This document shows positions 10,761 to 22,799 of a DNA stretch of 64,000 nt, in pieces (positions within the stretch are counted from its first letter, which is position 1; each line of letters opens with the position of its first letter). The notes below the pieces were generated by a model. It was not told the DNA's origin and did not search any database. It was given only the letters and a program-made list of their open reading frames with translations. Source of the DNA: Salminus brasiliensis (Eukaryota > Chordata > Actinopteri > Characiformes > Bryconidae); contig NC_132878.1 in assembly GCF_030463535.1 (NCBI RefSeq), positions 28,984,261 to 29,048,260 of the forward strand. Reading direction: 5' to 3'. Made by a program: the position numbers and the translations under genes.

Positions 10761-13700
10761 TCAGCACTGACTCTGAGAGCAGGAGGAGTAGAGGCACAAC
10801 AGGATAAAGCTGTCCACCAGCAGGAGGCAGTACACGCATCGCTGGGTGTGGAGGGTTTGAACCTTCTGCAGCCGCAGCAGCAGTACTGCCAGCAGCAGGA
10901 AGAAGGTGAGGATGTTGAAGATGAGAAAGATGCGAATGTAGGCGGGGCCAAATGAGTGTGACCCGCCAACAGTGGCCGCGGCACGCACCTCATTAAACCG
11001 GCGCCCTTTTACAAACCCCCCCTTTCTAAGTCTGCGCATGTCGCTGTAGTCGACAAAAGCTCTGGAGTCTCCGTCAGCCTCCTCTGGAACGTCCTCGTAA
11101 ACTCGCTTTATTCCACTCTGCCTCTGCCTCTTCTCGCTCGCCTCCATCTGAGTGAATATGTCCGGCAGGTTCTCTGCCAGGCCTGCTTTCAAGCCACCCT
11201 TCCCTTTCTGTTTCTTTGACAGAGCGAACATCTTCTTTACCGTCTCTGCCGTTCTTTTCTTGTCCGAGAACTTCAGCAGACGCTCCGCAGTTTTCTGGAA
11301 GTTTCCGGAGTCCAAGACTCTGGCCAGGATGTGCCGTTCCAGCTGCTGAAACACTGGCTTGACATGTTGGAGGTTGTCCTCTACCATGTTCACATATTCC
11401 TCCACCTCCACCAGAGGGCGCTCCTGTATTGAAGCTGCCCTTTCAAACACAATCTTCTTCTTCTGGTCCTCTATCACCATGGCATACAGAGGCTTGCTAG
11501 GTGCCTCTCCTGTAAGTAAATGGATGGTGAAAGTGTGATCATGGGTTGCCAGGTGAATGTCAATCCTCTCCGAATCCCCACGCAAGCTGAAGCTCTGGAC
11601 CTCTACTCCCGGTCCAACGAAGATATAAGCCACTCGAGTGTGGGGGTACCTTAGTGGCATGGTCACATTTACATAGTTGGAGCCATTATATGGATAACCC
11701 CGTGGATAGCTCCAATAGCCAATTGCTGCTTTATCGCTGCTCCCTGTATCGTCCAGCCAAAACATCTTGTAAGTGTCCTGGCCATGCTGAATGAAGGCTC
11801 CTTGGATAGTGTTCATAGATGTGGCTTGGAAGGGAGTGTCCGTGTTGTGGAAAAAAGCACTGAAGCTGCGGATGGGACTGTCCGATTGCAGATGGACATG
11901 GTCCACCAGCAGCAGAAGCTCAGGCTGGAGCAGTAGAAGGTTTCTCTGGATACTCCTGACCTTTATCTCTGAGCTGTAGGCCGACTTTCCCTCTCCACGG
12001 ATAAACACTACACCTTGCTGCTCCAAGGCCGCCTCCACGCGGCCCTGGCAGTCTGCCGCCGGACCGTATTTATACTTCAGCCACTTAGAGTCACACACCT
12101 CAGTCACCTGTCCCTCCCATGGGGCTAAACAATTTTGGTTCTCAGAGGGCCCGAACATAAGGGCATTGTTGAGAAAAGTGAACTTGGGGCCATACAGTGC
12201 CTCAGTGATAAAGGGAATGCCACCCGGGGCAAAAGTGAAGGAGTTTTGATCAGGATGTTCATGACCCGCATTGAAGTTTCTCCAGCCCCTGATCCACTCC
12301 CGGTACTTGTTCTGATGAACGATGTCAAAGATGGCCCGGCCACCCAGCTTACCCGACTTAAAGGAAAGGAAAGAGTGGTTTCTCTCTGCAGGAAGAGCGC
12401 TACCGTAGGTCACCACACCCCAATCCTCAAAATACTGAAGCTGGGCTTTCCCATAATCAGGAGGGGGTGTGGACTGTAAACTTGGATCAAACCTGTGGGT
12501 CAGAAACAGAGAGAAGACAATGGAATACTGCAGCGATTTAGAGCTAAGAAGTACAGTAAACACAGTAAATATATTAAAATATACTAGAATATATTAGATA
12601 TATAAATATATTAGACACACACCAGTTATTTAGTGTATTCATGTGCTTTGTTCTATAAAAGCATAGGCATGTTTTATCACCTAGCCTGGTGTCTTGGATA
12701 ACCGTGGTAGCATGTGGCCACTAGTACATTACATATATTAAAATATTAATTATATATTAAAACAATAATGCATATTAAAATCACATTGCTCCAATCAGGT
12801 TTACTTTTTACTCCATATGGATGAATGCGATGAATGAGTGTCCATCCATCTATTCACCCTCCATCCAATCTATCCATCCAACCATCCACCCATCCATTCT
12901 TCTATCCATCAATAAATCCTTAAATCCTCAAATCACAATGGACTACCAAACAGAAGACTACGAGTGTATTGTGTGTTACCATATGAACTCTGTGTGCAAT
13001 GTGCTCCATCTCTGTCCTCTCCCCGGCTGTCCAGGACCCTCCTGTACACGGTTCTGCCGGATTTTCTCAGCCAGCCAGTTCCCACTGCCGTTCCTCAACA
13101 CAAAGCGGTCCAAAAACACCAGCTGACTCTCCGGCCCGTAGAACCAGTTATAGTTTGAGTCTGCAATGGCCACAGTCCGCTGGAACCCTGCAGAAACACA
13201 CACTGCTGACTCAGAACTCAGATAGGACAGTTAGTTCCTCTATTAAACTAAAACAGTAGTAGTAAGTAAACATGTTAGACAGTAAACATGTCCTGGCTGA
13301 TGGACAGTATTTGAGTATAAGATTTGGGGGGAGGGTGGTGGTAAGGGGGCGTATAATGGGGGTCTGGTTTGTTGCTGAAAGGCATACCGGGCAGCAATGT
13401 CCGGTACAGGAAGTTGAAGTGCTGGAGCAACCAGGGGTGCTGAAAGTGAGAGATGGCAAAATGCCGTTGCACCAGGAAGATGTACTGGAAGAGCGACCGG
13501 GTGGTGTATGACCCATAAGCTACACCTTCATACAGAGAACCGTCCACCACGTTCTGCAGCAGGACCAGGGACTTCTCCATGATGGACAGCACTTGCTTCG
13601 TCCACAGGTACGCCTCTTGCAGATAGCCTGCACATACACACAAGTCAGTATACTGTATCTGATTCAGCATACAGAAGAAACGTGAATATTACAGTTACAA

Positions 13701-16700
13701 CATTAGCAGACACGTTTCAGACCGCACAGCAGATCATACAGCAGCATTTAGGGTTTAAGAGTGGAAGGTAAAGGAGCTGGGTTTAGGGTTTATAGTTTAG
13801 GGCTTCATGAGGTTAAAGATTTAGAAGCTAGGGTTGGGTATGGGTTAGGTTTTATAGCTTGTTATGGGGTTTATAGTGTGGGACTTTATGAGTTAAGGTT
13901 TAGGAACTCATTTATTTGATTGATTGTAACATGATGGGTTGGAAATAGTTTTGTGTGTGCATTTGTGTGTGCGTGTTGCTGATTCAGCACTGTTCTGGCC
14001 GTTTCCTGGTAATGGACACAGCTGTGGTCGGCGCTCCTGAATAAACAGAAGCTTCTTAATCTCCTTGACTGCAGAGAAACAATAAGCAACTTCAAACTAA
14101 GAAACTCTTAGTCCAGTCATCCTTACTGTACACACAATACCAGATAATTCAGATGACAGTGAGAGAGTTCTGAACCCCACCCTGTCCCAGTGCACATGGG
14201 TGTGTGTGTGTGTGTGTGTGTGTTTCCTCTACTGATCTCAATCAGAAAACAGCAACAGGTTGCACTACAGAGAAACAGATATGCATGATCAAACACACAC
14301 AAACACACACACATACACACACTAACAGGGTGAGTTGGCTATTTTGCTATGTGACTGATGAGCAGCAATAATATGTAAACAGTATGATCTCGTATAGTAC
14401 AGTGTTGTATAGAGTAGTACAGTCCAGTACAGTGTAGTACACCGCAGTATTATACAACAAGTATAATATAGTACAGTATGGCCAGGCTAATGTAATACAG
14501 TATAATTCTATAGGTCTATTGTAGTATAGTTTAGTACAGTCCACTCTATTGTTGAGCATAGTCAGGTCTAGTGCTGTAAAGTTTAGTGTGGTCTAGTTTT
14601 GCCCAGTGCAGTTCAGTAGATTCCAGTCTAGTGCAGTGCAATCTAGTGGGGTGTAGTTCAGTATAGTCTAGTGTAGTACAGAAGTAGTGTTGTATAGTCC
14701 AGTTTATTGTAGTAGAGCACAGCATGGTCCAGTTTAGTGTGGTAAGTTACTGCCCATTCTAGTGTAGTATAGTATACTAGCGTCCAGTCTAATGTAGTGT
14801 TGTGCAGTATAGTGTAGTCTTGTGTAATGTAGTACAGAAGGGTCCAGTCTACTGCAGCACAGTATAGTATGGTGTAAACCAGTATAGTCCTGTTTAGTGC
14901 AAAAAGTACACTCCAGTCCAGTGAAGTATAGTTCAGTACAGTGCAGTCTACTGCGAAATAAACCAGTACAGTCCAGTGCAGTGAAGTATAGTTCAGTACA
15001 GTGCAGTCTACTGCGAAATAAACCAGTACAGTCCAGTGCAGTGAAGTATAGTTCAGTTCAGTTCAGTCTAGTGCAGAATAAACCAGTACAGTCCAGTGCA
15101 GTAAAGTATAGTTCAGTATAGTAAAGTATAAACAAGAATTGTCCAGTCTATGGTATTATAGGTCAGTATGATTCAGGCTAGTGCAGTCCATTATAAATTA
15201 GTGTGGTACACTATGAATGGCCCAGGGCAGTAAATCAGACTGACCTTGGTTCATGAGCACCAGGCAGCCGGTTAAGAGAGCCACACAGTTGGTGGGTTGG
15301 TGGTTGTGGAGGTACTGGAAGCCCCAGCCACGATGGTACGATTTCTCGTACATGTAGCGGGACGCATTCCCGATCACCTGCAGGAAGCGCTCCTGCTGAG
15401 AGCGGCTTAGATACTCGAACAAGAAATCATATGCTGTGGCAAAGCCCACCAGAGAGTGAGCCATCGGTACCTCGTCCCACGGAGCATCCTTCACCAACCT
15501 GCAACACACACACACAGTCTCAGTGAGTGTTTGGTAATGTTAAGTGTGTAATCAAATCAAATTTATTTGTATAGTGCTTTTTACAACTGTTGTCACAAAG
15601 CAGCTTTACACAATCAGTAATTAGTAAAATACAAGAAATCAACAACATAAAAAGACATGAAAACCTGGAGCGGAGAGCTTGAGCTCCATGTAAAGAAAAC
15701 TGATGCATATTTGTCCAAAATATAAACAGCTGGATTGTACTCATGAAGTAGATATGTGGGGGTCTGTGAAAGGAGTGCAGTAGTCCAGTCCAGCCCAGTA
15801 TATTTCTGTGTGGTTCAATCAAGTTAAGCACAGTACAAGTGTTAAAGTCACCAAGACAAACTTGGTGAGTGAGTAGTTGGCAACTAATTTAGTAGTTGAT
15901 TAGTTGATGACTTCATCATGCATGCATCTCACACTAACTAAAAAACAGTTGTGGATGTATGCTAACTGCAGATTAATAACCAATGTTTAACCATAACAGT
16001 GTGGAATACAGTTTTCCTGCTGCTGTTACTTTTTACTGTAGTAATTCCCTCAATCTGGACTCAGAGCTGCAGTGAAAACTGTACAGACTGAGCAACTGTC
16101 ATGTAGACGGAGCATGTGAATAAAACCTATACAGAGCCATAAGCCAGACAGACACCTTGTTTTTCATCTTTTATATCTATACATGATCTATGTTAGAAGT
16201 TAAGCTGGAAAGCTCAGAATGTCTTAAGCCTGGTTGATGCCCCTTTCTCTCGTTTGAATGCAAATACACAAACACTCAAGGCTGGCTACCCAAAGTTGCA
16301 CACTTGTACAGTTGCACACATGTGCGCATGCTCAGCACAAACTGGGCATAGGTGCAAATCAGTAGCAACAGGCACCACACTTAGCATGGCCACACATCTA
16401 GAGTGACATTAGTGAAGAGTGGAGAGTTCTTTTAGTGTGAGGTGTAGGAGTCCCATATGGAGTGTAAGTCAACCCAAAGACGTTATACATGAGCACACCA
16501 GCCACTGGTTGAAATATTAATGGGAATTCTTGAAACACTTAGCGTGTTTCATAGCATCTGTTTATAGAAAAAGTGCCTTTTGTCTTTATTATTAGCAGAA
16601 CAGTTCAGTAAAACAGGGAACGTCTATATAAGGTAATCATTATTATTGTTTTCATTAGTTAGCTACCAAACACCTGAAACAACCCCAAGCTAAATATAAA

Positions 16701-16801
16701 AGCTATATATTACATAAGAGTTTTTCGGTCATTTCTATAATCAATAGATTATTCAACTGTCAAAATAGTAATTTGTTGCAGCGCTTAGTTCTGTACTGTA
16801 T

Positions 16802-16834
<33 letters not shown>

Positions 16835-18091
16835 ATATAACACTCTATATTTATAGTTTTATAGTTTTTTATAGTAACATTTCTAGCAGTTGCTTAAAGG
16901 AAGTGAAACTGATCAATATTTTCAGCTGATGTGGATAAAAGTGAAAAGGGAAGTTTCTGAACATTTTAGTTACACACAGAGACATGCACATGCACACACA
17001 TACACACACAGGATGTAGGAATTAGTCAACAGTGCTGATTATGCAAAAAAAAGTTTTTTTTTGTTTAAACACTACAGTTGATATTGCATACTGGGCAACA
17101 CACTGTCCTCCACACAACAGACTATAGTGCAGTTCCTTGTATGGGCTCTATAATGCTCTATAATGTTCATATGATCCACACACTCTTTCTGACAGACTGT
17201 AATATGCTACAGGAAGAGTAGGGGGTGCTCTATAATGCTCTATAATGTTCATATGATCCACACATTCTTTCTGGCAGACTGTAATACTTTACAGGAAGTG
17301 TAGGCAGTACTCTAAAATGCTCTAATATGTTCATATGATCCACACACTCATTCTGACAGACTGTAATACACTACAGGAAGTGTAGGGGGAGCTCTATAAT
17401 GCTCTATAATGTTCATATGCTCCACACACTCATTCTGACAGACTGTAATACACTACAGGAAGTGTAGGGGGAGCTCTATACTGCTCTATAATGTTTATAT
17501 GATCCACACACTCATTCCAAAGGACTATATTACACTACAGGAAGTGAGGAGGGTGCACTGTAATGCACTATAAATCACTTCATATGACCATTCCGACAGA
17601 CTAATACACTATAAGATGCATAGGGGACAAGTAGAGAACTGATTTTAACAGTCATAGTGATCATACCAGTCCGGCTGGGCTGCCATTCTCTCCATGTACT
17701 CTCGGGCCATGTGGAGCGCTCCAGCACGATGTGGGTACAGCAGGCAGAACATAGCGAGCAGGCCCAGGTTGTTTCCATAGATTTCGTTCCAGCGGGCGCT
17801 AAACTGGGCGGGGCTCCAAGGGGGCAGGAAGTCCTCTGGTCGCTCCAGCATTTCCTCCGCGGCCTCGCGAATCCCCTTGGCCAACAGGCGGTGTGAATTC
17901 AGCGCTGCCCCCTGCAGGCCCTCTATGTCCTCGCGGCCGAAATACAGCATTGGGTGGCCGTCATAGTTCCCCCCCAAAAATGGGACGGATCCCCCAGGGT
18001 CAGAACTGGCCTGGACCGACCCCACCCTCAGCAGCAAACATACTGAGTTTATGAAGAAGACTGTAGGAGCACCACGAGTGTATGAACTCAT
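10761..18091 (-). CDS. dse: Dermatan sulfate epimerase
   Basis: The enzyme converts D-glucuronate to L-iduronate in chondroitin/dermatan sulfate chains in the secretory pathway. Five coding exons lie on the minus strand: 17667-18091, 15245-15498, 13388-13627, 12980-13187 and 10761-12492. They total 2859 nt and encode 952 aa (human DSE is 958). All junctions are GT-AG and keep frame (phases 2, 1, 1, 2). Residues 1 to about 27 look like a signal peptide. The epimerase domain keeps LHNHQPTN (His206, His208), [13 protein letters not shown] (Tyr264) and [14 protein letters not shown] (His453, His455). By a constant offset of three, His208, Tyr264 and His453 correspond to human His205, Tyr261 and His450, reported as catalytic. 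Two C-terminal hydrophobic segments (about 900-920 and 928-945) precede CSQSQC at the very end, as in the human protein. An acceptor-like site (TCTCTTAG) at 18127 shows that the start exon follows at least one noncoding 5' exon, which was not located. Confidence 0.97.
12838..12915. repeat. CATC-rich simple repeat in dse intron
   Basis: Imperfect (CCAT)n/(CATC)n sequence sits inside the 487 bp intron between the last two dse exons. The rest of that intron (12493-12979) is AT-rich, with nothing else seen. Confidence 0.75.
13740..13915. repeat. Degenerate TTTAGGGTTTATAG-like repeat in dse intron
   Basis: Loose reiterations of GGGTTTA/TAGGGTT/TTATAG occur in the dse intron 13628-15244. They are telomere-like in composition only. 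The unit is too irregular to be called interstitial telomere DNA. Confidence 0.45.
14200..14223. repeat. (GT)n microsatellite
   Basis: A run of 12 GT dinucleotides in a dse intron. A (CA)-rich patch follows at 14293-14320 in the opposite sense. Confidence 0.9.
14395..15235. repeat. AGTAC/AGTCC-type satellite-like array in dse intron
   Basis: More than 800 bp built from variants of a short (about 5-10 bp) motif such as CAGTATAGTC/CAGTCCAGTG. Within it, 14911-15120 is organised into an exact 60-bp higher-order period: the 60-bp blocks starting at 14941, 15001 and 15061 are nearly identical. The array ends just beside the dse exon at 15245-15498. Confidence 0.9.
15551..15640 (+). repeat. Dispersed teleost repeat fragment in dse intron
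   Basis: The motif AATCAAATTTATTTGTATAG followed by TTTTTACAACTGTTGTCACA and AAGCAGCTTTACA is a very common fish interspersed repeat end (LINE/SINE 3' region). Its exact family was not assigned. Confidence 0.65.
15641..17145. other. dse intron, mostly unique sequence
   Basis: Part of the intron 15499-17666. Apart from a (GT)n run at 16803-16833 and a CA-rich patch at 16988-17010, no repeats or genes were recognised. Confidence 0.5.
17146..17600. repeat. 82-bp tandem repeat in dse intron
   Basis: Copies of an 82-bp unit beginning CTCTATAATGCTCTATAATG start at 17146, 17228, 17310, 17392, 17474 and, degraded, 17556. The spacing is exactly 82 bp each time. The unit contains CATATGATCCACACAC and ACAGGAAGTGTAGG. 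The array stops about 70 bp from the first coding exon of dse. Confidence 0.95.
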
Positions 18092-18126
18092 CGCAGCATC
18101 AGGGACACATCACACGCTGCTCCCCG

Positions 18127-19440
18127 CTAAGAGAGAAAGAGAAAGAGAAAAAAGAGAGAAATCTGGGTTAAATTATTTTTGATCATATTTTTTGCATTCT
18201 GTCCAAACATCCACTGCACTGTAACAAGCAGCTAAGTGGATGGGAGCCCGTAATGACATCATCATATTGTTCATTTTCATTTTGACTATTTCTCCTAAAA
18301 GCGGTGGGATCCTTTAGGTGAGGCACGTTAATACAACCCTTTTCTGTACGGACAACAGCAGTACTTGTGGAGTCGACACTTATGGCAGTGACACTCACAG
18401 CAGGGGCGCGCAGCACACTCAGCAAGGCACTTATAGCAGTGACACTTATAGCAGCGGCAGACACAGTCAACGCAACAAATACAGTGGCTTCATGGCATCA
18501 CTCACAGCCACGCTCTCTGCATAATTCAGGGCATCACTCACAGCCTCAATCATGACTACACTCAGGGCATCACTGAGGGCCATAATCACAACAACGCACA
18601 TGGCTTCAGTCAGGGCCACCCTCAGGATGTCCATTGTGGTGTGACTGAGGGCCACAATCACAAATACACTGACAACACAATCAGGGCCACACTCTGGGTG
18701 TCGCTCATTGTGTCACTCAAGCCACACTCATGGCTACACTCAAGGCCACACTCGCAGTGGACACACACTCACTTGCTGTGTCACTCAGGAACACACTCCT
18801 GCCAAATGAATGCAGCTTAGAGTAAACAACAGTGTGCAGATATGAAGGCATGATCACAGGTCCGAGCAGCCGTATCATTTTTTTACTTATAGTATAATTA
18901 TAAGTAATAGAGTAATAGAGTCCCATTTTCTTCACTTATTAAAATCATTTCTTGAATAGTAAATTATGTCAGCACTGACTACAATGTAGAGCTGGACCCA
19001 AGGCCAGAAGAGGCCCCTCATGCCACATTTCAGTGTTCTGATTGTTCATCTAGCAAATTTCTTTTCTCTAATGAGAATAAAAGCCCCCACTTTGGAGAGG
19101 TTCCCTTCCAAATGTTACATTTCTGCCACATCAGCCTCCCCTAATTGTGGAAACATTGTTTTGACATGGTTTTACTGGAATCTGCTCTTTAAGAGTTCAA
19201 GTGAATCTGAGTCGGAAGTGGATGAACTTGCTAAGCTGTGTTCCTTCGCACCAACACTGCAGCTGATTCTTCAGCAGGAAAGTCCTGAACACTCTTGGTA
19301 ATCTGACCCAGCTGCAGCTTAGAGCCCCAATAGTGCTGCACTACACACACACTTAACTCAGATGACTAAACACACTGCATTTCACAACAGTGACTCAGAC
19401 AGAATGCACACACTGAACACCAACAGCCGGGGGCTATGTG
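18127..19440. other. Region upstream of dse coding exons, with a degenerate minisatellite
   Basis: No exon was identified, although a noncoding dse 5' exon must lie somewhere upstream on the minus strand. 18330-18800 is a degenerate minisatellite built from GGCATCACTCACAGC/GCCACACTCA-like units. The remainder has no recognisable content. Confidence 0.5.
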
Positions 19441-19498
19441 TGTGTGTGTGTGTGTATATAAGAGAGTGTGATTGAGTGAGAGAGAGAGAGAATGTAAA
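19440..19498. repeat. (GT)n and (GA)n microsatellites
   Basis: A (GT)n run at 19440-19455 is followed closely by (GA)n at 19474-19492. Confidence 0.85.
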
Positions 19499-19544
19499 TA
19501 AACCTAACTACAGAGAACTGAAATTCTTACCCTGTCTATTGCTC

Positions 19545-20395
19545 TCCACTACTACCCCCATACCCCACTCCTACCCTCTTACTGTATTCTTTTCCCACTC
19601 ATACCCGCTAGCTGTACTGCTACCCAACTCCTACTCCCCTTCTGTCCCTATTTCTACCTCCTTACTGTACTACCACTACTCCACTCCTACTCCCCTTATT
19701 GTGTCCTTTCCCCACTTCTACCTGCTTACTGTACTCCTACTCCCACTGCTCCACTCCTACTCCCCTTATTGTGTTCATCCCTCATTACTACATCCTTACT
19801 GTACTCCTACTCCCACTACTCCACTTCTACTCTCCTTATTGTGTCATTTCCCCACTTCTAACGACTTACTGTACTCCCACTACTCCACTCCTACTCCCCT
19901 TATTGTGTTCCTTCCTTATTTCTACCTCCTTATTGTACTCCTACTCCCACTACTCCACTCCTACTCCCCTTATTGTGTTCTTCCCTCATTTCTACCTCCT
20001 TACTGTACTCCCACTACTCCACTCCTACTCCCCTTATTGTGTTCTTCTCTCATTTCTACTTCCTTACTGTACTCCTACTCCCACTACTCCACTCTTACTC
20101 CCCTTATTGTGTCATTTCCCCACTTCTGCCTCCTTACTGTACTCCCACTACTCCACTCCTACTCCCCTTATTGTGTTCCTTCCTTATTTCTACCTCCTTA
20201 TTGTACTCCTACTCCCACTATTCCACTCATTGTGTTCCTTTCTCTGTACTTCTACACCACTCCTACACCCTTACTGTACTCTTACTCCATCCCTAGCCAT
20301 TCATAGTACTCCTATCCCTTTTGAAGCCCTGTACTGTACTCTTACTCCACTTAGTTCTCCTACCCCATTCATACCCACCCCACTGAACTTATACC
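19545..20395 (+). repeat. Pyrimidine-rich minisatellite, unit about 64-70 bp
   Basis: Repeated units contain CTACTCCCCTTATTGTGTTC, then TTTCTACCTCCTTACTGTAC, then CTCCCACTACTCCACT. Units of 64 and 70 bp differ by presence of a CCTACT hexamer. The strand is strongly C/T-biased, with few purines. Long open frames in three frames are a by-product of the biased composition and not genes. Confidence 0.92.
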
Positions 20396-20399
20396 TCTT

Positions 20400-20830
20400 G
20401 AGTTTGTGTGCTGCAAACATTTTCAAATTCCACCAAAAAATTCCTATGGGGTTCAGGTCAGGTGACTGTGACGACCACCCCAGAATCGTTCAGGAGGTAT
20501 GCTTGGGATCATTGTCCTGTTGGAAGGTCCAATGACAACCCAAGATTCAGTGTCCTTACAGAAGGCATGACGTTTTCTCCTAGGATTTCCTGATACTTGA
20601 TTGAATCCATTTTCCCTAAACAACACTGCAGGTTACCTTTAGCATTCAGACCAAATCGTGCTGCGGGTCTTTGGCTGTTATTCGACTGTTTTTGATCACC
20701 TGCCTCTTTCTTAATCTTGTGGCAGCTTTCCTTGTTCCTCTTTTTGAACTCAGCCATCTTTCTAGCATGCAATCAAACGTCACAGTTGACAACCTCCCCC
20801 TGGCCAGTCCAGGTATTTGATGTGTTTTTT
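20400..20830 (-). mobile_element. Tc1/mariner transposon relic
   Basis: The plus strand reads as the antisense of a Tc1-like transposase. Fragments such as ATGGGGTTCAGGTCAGGTGA and GGATCATTGTCCTGTTGGAA correspond to the LNPIE and QHDND region in reverse. The minus-strand frames near 20646-20772 carry an N-terminus-like KMAEFKKRNKES. Stops and frameshifts are present and no terminal inverted repeats were seen, so this is inactive. Confidence 0.65.
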
Positions 20831-20899
20831 CAAACACACCTGATGCAACTAACAAAGCCCCCGATTTGCCCCCTGATTTGCAAAGGTGTGCTCTTATGA

Positions 20900-22180
20900 G
20901 AAATTCTATTCAGGGGTGGAAGAACTCAGCAGTCGTCTTTAAAAGGGTCAGTGTGTGCTGAATGTGGAGAAAGCACTGGTTCTACTACTGTGTTGAGATG
21001 TTTAAATTGATCCTGTTTGATTGGTTTATTACAAACAGCTGAAAAGTTCTACATTTTGCTCAGAAACATAATTATAAAAATGCAGTGGAGGTTGAATCAT
21101 TTTGATGACTATAGTACTGCTTCCCCATTTATACCCCTGTACTGTAACTATACTCCTACCCCACTTACCAATTATCAGTGTTCTATTCACAGATTTATGT
21201 GATTATTGTGGTTCAACTGGAGGAGCTGATTACCGTTTATCAATAGTCAAAGTTAACAACAGGCTTTCTCTGGCTTCTATGATCTGTTAACACTGCTATT
21301 AATGGATGCTAATGTTTCATAATCAGCGCAGCTGAATCTCCACCATCAGACCATCAAGTTTACTCCCCAACTCTTTAACTGTTTCGGCTGCAGTAAACAG
21401 GCTGGTGTGTGTGGATGTGTGTGAGTAAACAGTACAGAACTGTACACGATTAGGCCTCTGCAGTAGTTAATGTGGAAAGTGCGTAATGGCGTCTTCCACG
21501 CGTCGCTCCGCCTGAACACTAACTTTTACAGTCCTCACATTCTTCTGTGCTCGAAGGAAGGAGAAACCCCATGACCTTTGACCCCTGCATTCCTGCTGAA
21601 GGCACACATGGGCCAACAGTGGAGGCTTAAGGAGGTAAAGCTCACATAAACCCTGCGAGACACACACACACACACATTTTTGGAGACCTGATTCTGACTC
21701 TTAAAGAAAACCAGATGAGGGGAGAGCAGCAGCAGACTGACCGATGTTATAGCAGAGAGAGAGAGTGAGAGAGAGAGAGTATCTTATAGAGCTCTGACTA
21801 CTGAATTTAGTATTAGGGCAAATTAAGGCTTAAGGTAAAACAGCATCACTTTGATTAAAGAATGGTAAAGTTTACAGTTAGACTGCAGTTGTACTGGATT
21901 ACAGTCACAGTCATAGTTACTGTTAGATTATGGTTATAGTTACAGTAAAGTTAAGTTACACTACAGTTATGGTTATATTGTGGTTGTGGGTGTTGAGGTT
22001 ACACTGGAGCTTTAAACTGGTAGAAGAATTCCAAGAAAAAAAAGAGCTGCTGTGATCTGACGCAAAGCCTAAGAACCCCATTTTCTCCATTACACACTCA
22101 CTCACTCACTCACTCACACACACACACAGACACACCTCAGACCTCAGATGTAGCTTGTTTGTAAGAGCAGATATGAAGCT
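20900..22180. other. Intergenic stretch, no gene recognised
   Basis: Only short simple repeats: (CA)n at 21661-21675, GA-rich 21758-21778, degenerate TTACAGT/GGTTATAGTTAC reiterations at 21880-22000, and (ACTC)n/(CA)n at 22095-22130. Confidence 0.45.
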
Positions 22181-22264
22181 GTCTGAGTTTGTCGGTCTTA
22201 CCTGGTGAGGATCAGACCAGCTGGACAGAAGATAAAACCACAAGCTTCCTCCAAGAACAGCGTG

Positions 22265-22338
22265 AGGCCGGAGAGAGAGGAGGAAGAGGAGAGAGGGAAG
22301 GAAGAGGAAGAAGAGAGGAAGAAGAGAAAGGAGGTGAA
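22265..22338. repeat. Purine-rich (GA/GGAA) tract
   Basis: Nearly pure AGAGGAAGA-like sequence on the plus strand, probably an ordinary polypurine simple repeat. Confidence 0.85.
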
Positions 22339-22469
22339 GTTTCCTGGAATCTGACAGCAGCAGGAGTCCGGTAATGAAGCTGTTCTCACTCAGGTTCTCT
22401 TATAGAGACTGGAGACTTCCTGCACTTTCAATTCGAGAGTTTCAGCTGCAGCCTGAACACACAGGAACC

Positions 22470-22532
22470 TGGGGGGAGGGGCAGGGGGAGGGGGAGTGGG
22501 GGTGGGGGTGGTGTTGGGGTGGAGGGAGGTGG
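22470..22532 (+). repeat. G-rich tract with G-quadruplex potential
   Basis: A run of many GGG-GGGGG blocks separated by one to three bases (GGGGGGAGGGGCAGGGGGAG and onward) meets the usual G-quadruplex pattern several times over. Function unknown. Confidence 0.85.
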
Positions 22533-22660
22533 GCATTAAACAGACTTCCCTTCATTCCCTCCATTACTGCCCAGTGGAATCTGACCAGTGTTAAGTGATT
22601 CCTCACCTTTGGAAGAAAAGTATTCAAATTAAAATCCTCTGAACAGATCCACCATAATAG

Positions 22661-22790
22661 AGCTATAAGGCTGATGCAGTTAACAGGTAATGGAAGCTTA
22701 TACCCCACCAATTAGCACAGAAGCTACAAGGCTAATGTAGCTAACATGTAATGAAAGCTTATACCCCACCAATTAGCATAGCCCTAACTG
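22661..22790 (+). repeat. 61-bp duplicated unit of a dispersed repeat
   Basis: Two tandem copies, starting at 22661 and 22722, share GAAGCTTATACCCCACCAAT and AAGGCTAATG-like segments. A reverse-complement relative lies at 38210-38335. Confidence 0.8.
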
Positions 22791-22799
22791 CATACCAAC

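Noticed and set aside
12135-12479. Plus-strand 114-codon frame
   Set aside because: Antisense shadow of the last dse exon.
13740-13915. Interstitial telomere repeat (TTAGGG)n
   Set aside because: Motifs are irregular mixtures of GGGTTTA, TTATAG and similar; there are no consecutive perfect hexamers.
19476-20535. Long overlapping plus-strand open frames (up to 278 codons)
   Set aside because: They lie in the C/T-rich minisatellite; stops are absent because of composition, and the predicted peptides are pure tandem repeats.
22189-22374. Glu/Arg-rich 61-codon frame
   Set aside because: Translation of a GA-rich simple repeat.
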